Shown here piece after piece: positions 13,961 to 15,165 of a stretch of DNA of 15,165 nt (positions are counted from its first letter, which is position 1; every line of letters starts with the position of its first letter). Origin of the DNA: DASXZH01 sp036502005. Lineage in GTDB: Bacteria; Armatimonadota; Fimbriimonadia; Fimbriimonadales; Fimbriimonadaceae. Location: assembly GCA_036502005.1 (NCBI GenBank), contig DASXZH010000096.1:1-15165 (forward strand). Reading direction: 5' to 3'. The notes under the pieces are model-generated. The model ran no database searches, was not told the origin of the DNA, and was given only the letters and a program-made list of their open reading frames with translations. The translations under genes and the position numbers were made by a program.

Positions 13961-15001
13961 ATGCGTTATAGAAGCATTCCCATCGGCATCGTCGCCTTAG
14001 TGGTCCTCTCCGGTTGCTCGGACAAGGCAGCGGATGGCGCGAACAACACCGCGACAGACACCACAACAACGGCTTCGACAACGACAGCCAGTGCGCCTCC
14101 GCTCACCATTGCAGAACCCAGTGAACCGAAGGAAGCAATGCTCGTCGCCCCCGCCAAAAAGAATTACACGATAGGGGTTAGTCTTCTAACCCAGGACGAC
14201 GAGTTTTATAAAGCTCTGAAGAAGGGGTTGGAAGATGAAGCGGCAGCCGATAAGGTCACCATCAAAATCGAATCGGCAGACAAAGACCTGAGTAAACAAG
14301 TCAACCAGGTTCAAGACTTCCTAACTCAAGGAGTCGACGCCATTATCGTATGCCCGGTCGATAGCCAGGGAATCGGTAGTGCAATCGCCCAGGCCAATGC
14401 TCACAAGACTCCGGTTTTCACGGCCGACATTGCCTCAAAATCCGGCACCGTCGTCAGCCACATCGCTTCGGATAACGTTCAAGGCGGCTCGCTCGATGGC
14501 GATTACGTGGGCAAGACCCTTCTAAAAGGCAAAGGAAATGTGGCCATCCTCGATCTAAGCACCGTTACCAGCGTGCAGGACCGCGTAAAAGGATTCAAGG
14601 ATGCCATTGCGAAATATCCCGGCATTAAAATCGTGGCGGATGTCGATGTTCCTGATGCCAAACGCGAGAACGCTGAGAAGAAAGCAATGGACCTGCTGAC
14701 ATCTCATCCGGATATCGACGTGATCTTCGGCATCAATGACCCGGTTGCCTTGGGAACTCTCTCTTCTTTAAAAGAAGCCAACAACACTAAGACGATGGTG
14801 GTTGGTTTCGATGCCGTGCCAGAAGCCCAGAACTACATTTCCACCGGTACGAGCCAACTGAAAGCGGATGCGATCCAGTATCCGGATCTGATTGGCAAAA
14901 CCACCGTGGACACGGTAGTAAATGCGCTTAACGGAAACAAGGTGCCACCACTGATCGCGGTTCCAACCGGGCTGGTCACTGCGGATTCGTTTAAAAAGTA
15001 A
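13961..15001 (+). CDS. RbsB-like sugar ABC transporter substrate-binding lipoprotein
   Basis: The signal ends in the lipobox LSGC, so Cys19 would be lipidated, and a Thr/Ala/Ser-rich linker (about 23-47) tethers the protein to the membrane. From about residue 67 a periplasmic-binding-protein type 1 domain follows. It has YTIGVSLLTQDDEFYKALKKG, the FLTQGVDAIIVCPVDSQG strand-turn that contacts sugars in RbsB relatives, SHIASDNVQGG, and the hinge-distal VIFGINDPVALGTL and VVGFDAVPEAQNYI. It would deliver a monosaccharide (ribose, xylose or similar) or a related signal molecule to a membrane permease. No permease or ATPase gene follows; a repeat element starts 26 bases after the stop, so the rest of the transporter lies elsewhere or beyond the window. 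A perfect inverted repeat over its promoter suggests specific control. Confidence 0.92.
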   Translation: MRYRSIPIGIVALVVLSGCSDKAADGANNTATDTTTTASTTTASAPPLTIAEPSEPKEAMLVAPAKKNYTIGVSLLTQDDEFYKALKKGLEDEAAADKVTIKIESADKDLSKQVNQVQDFLTQGVDAIIVCPVDSQGIGSAIAQANAHKTPVFTADIASKSGTVVSHIASDNVQGGSLDGDYVGKTLLKGKGNVAILDLSTVTSVQDRVKGFKDAIAKYPGIKIVADVDVPDAKRENAEKKAMDLLTSHPDIDVIFGINDPVALGTLSSLKEANNTKTMVVGFDAVPEAQNYISTGTSQLKADAIQYPDLIGKTTVDTVVNALNGNKVPPLIAVPTGLVTADSFKK

Positions 15002-15005
15002 GGAA

Positions 15006-15024
15006 GCCCCCTCCCCTGCTCCCC
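15006..15024. repeat. Half-arm of the C/G-rich palindromic repeat
   Basis: GCCCCCTCCCCTGCTCCCC is nearly identical to the left arm of the palindrome at 11101-11119 and to the complement of the dapF insert's right end (176-194). The partner arm is not found in the remaining window. The TIR-bounded element begins three bases later, at about the place where the hairpin loop would be. Confidence 0.6.
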
Positions 15025-15026
15025 AT

Positions 15027-15165
15027 AGGCGTTAAAATAAGGTCTTCCAGAGATAATTTCCAAGGTTTGCGACTCGCGCCTCTCCCGGTTCGCGGACTCA
15101 CCGACCTCTCCATTCGGGAGAGATTTGTGGCTGCGGGAATGCCAAGGTGGCTTATTTTAACGCCT
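15027..15165. mobile_element. MITE-like element with perfect 15-bp terminal inverted repeats
   Basis: AGGCGTTAAAATAAG (15027-15041) is exactly complementary to CTTATTTTAACGCCT (15151-15165), giving a 139-base element with no coding capacity. The TIRs may extend past the window end. Inside, 15059-15123 matches the repeat at 11942-12005 in reverse orientation. It contains CTCTCC (15106-15111) and GGAGAG (15117-15122) as a small hairpin. Size, TIRs and a related copy elsewhere are what is expected of a non-autonomous miniature transposable element moved by a transposase in trans. A long hairpin terminator is a less likely alternative, as the arms lie 109 bases apart. Confidence 0.65.

Noticed and set aside
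15027..15165. CRISPR or tandem repeat array at the right edge
   Set aside because: There is only one pair of inverted ends and no direct repeat-spacer periodicity.

Overview
The window is a gene-dense stretch of a bacterial chromosome, roughly balanced in GC. It looks like a free-living didermal or S-layer-bearing bacterium, and my best guess is the Armatimonadota (Fimbriimonas-like). That guess rests on gene content only: a short pseudopilin with an FTLVE signal, a rhomboid / DUF5693 / CsaB cluster of the kind found in SLH-anchored-envelope phyla, Lys-pathway DapF, and very few Shine-Dalgarno sequences. No tRNA, rRNA, CRISPR, integrase or transposase is visible, and nothing marks a phage or plasmid.

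Layout from left to right. (1) Bases 2-466 hold the 3' part of dapF, with an in-frame palindromic repeat inside its coding sequence. (2) Bases 564-935 encode a type IV/II pseudopilin, closed by a strong hairpin terminator. (3) Bases 1051-2928 encode a TPR-sulfotransferase, meeting a small lipoprotein gene tail to tail with stop codons sharing CTAG. (4) Bases 3481-4176 encode an Asp/Glu-racemase-family enzyme, followed on the opposite strand by a 3'-truncated HD-GYP-like gene. (5) Bases 4746-5849 encode a TMEM175-type membrane domain fused to a DM13 domain, overlapping the tail of an oppositely oriented fatty acid desaturase (5775-6854). (6) Bases 7017-10637 form a tight three-gene operon (rhomboid protease, DUF5693 membrane protein, CsaB pyruvyltransferase) with 6-bp gaps, probably an envelope/S-layer-anchoring unit. 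(7) Bases 10638-11173 hold the relic of an EamA transporter and palindromic repeats. (8) Bases 11174-13230, minus strand, are a methionine-salvage operon (mtnB-mtnD-mtnC) interrupted by a repeat before mtnC. (9) Bases 13329-13691 encode a DUF4870 membrane protein with its own terminator, divergent from an RbsB-like sugar-binding lipoprotein (13961-15001). An inverted repeat overlies the predicted promoter of the latter. (10) Bases 15006-15165 hold a palindrome half-arm followed by a MITE-like element with perfect 15-bp terminal inverted repeats that ends exactly at the window edge.

The most unusual thread is a population of small non-coding repeats. One C/G-rich palindrome family has copies inside dapF, at 11101-11155 and at 15006-15024. 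A second family, around a CCTCTCCCG core, lies at 11905-12020 and inside the TIR-bounded element at 15027-15165, in opposite orientations. These appear to be mobile in trans, to nest in one another, and in dapF to be tolerated as protein sequence. A second thread is translation initiation: only two genes have a convincing Shine-Dalgarno site, while several have a TANNNT -10 box 6-10 bases before the start codon, as expected for leaderless or near-leaderless mRNAs.
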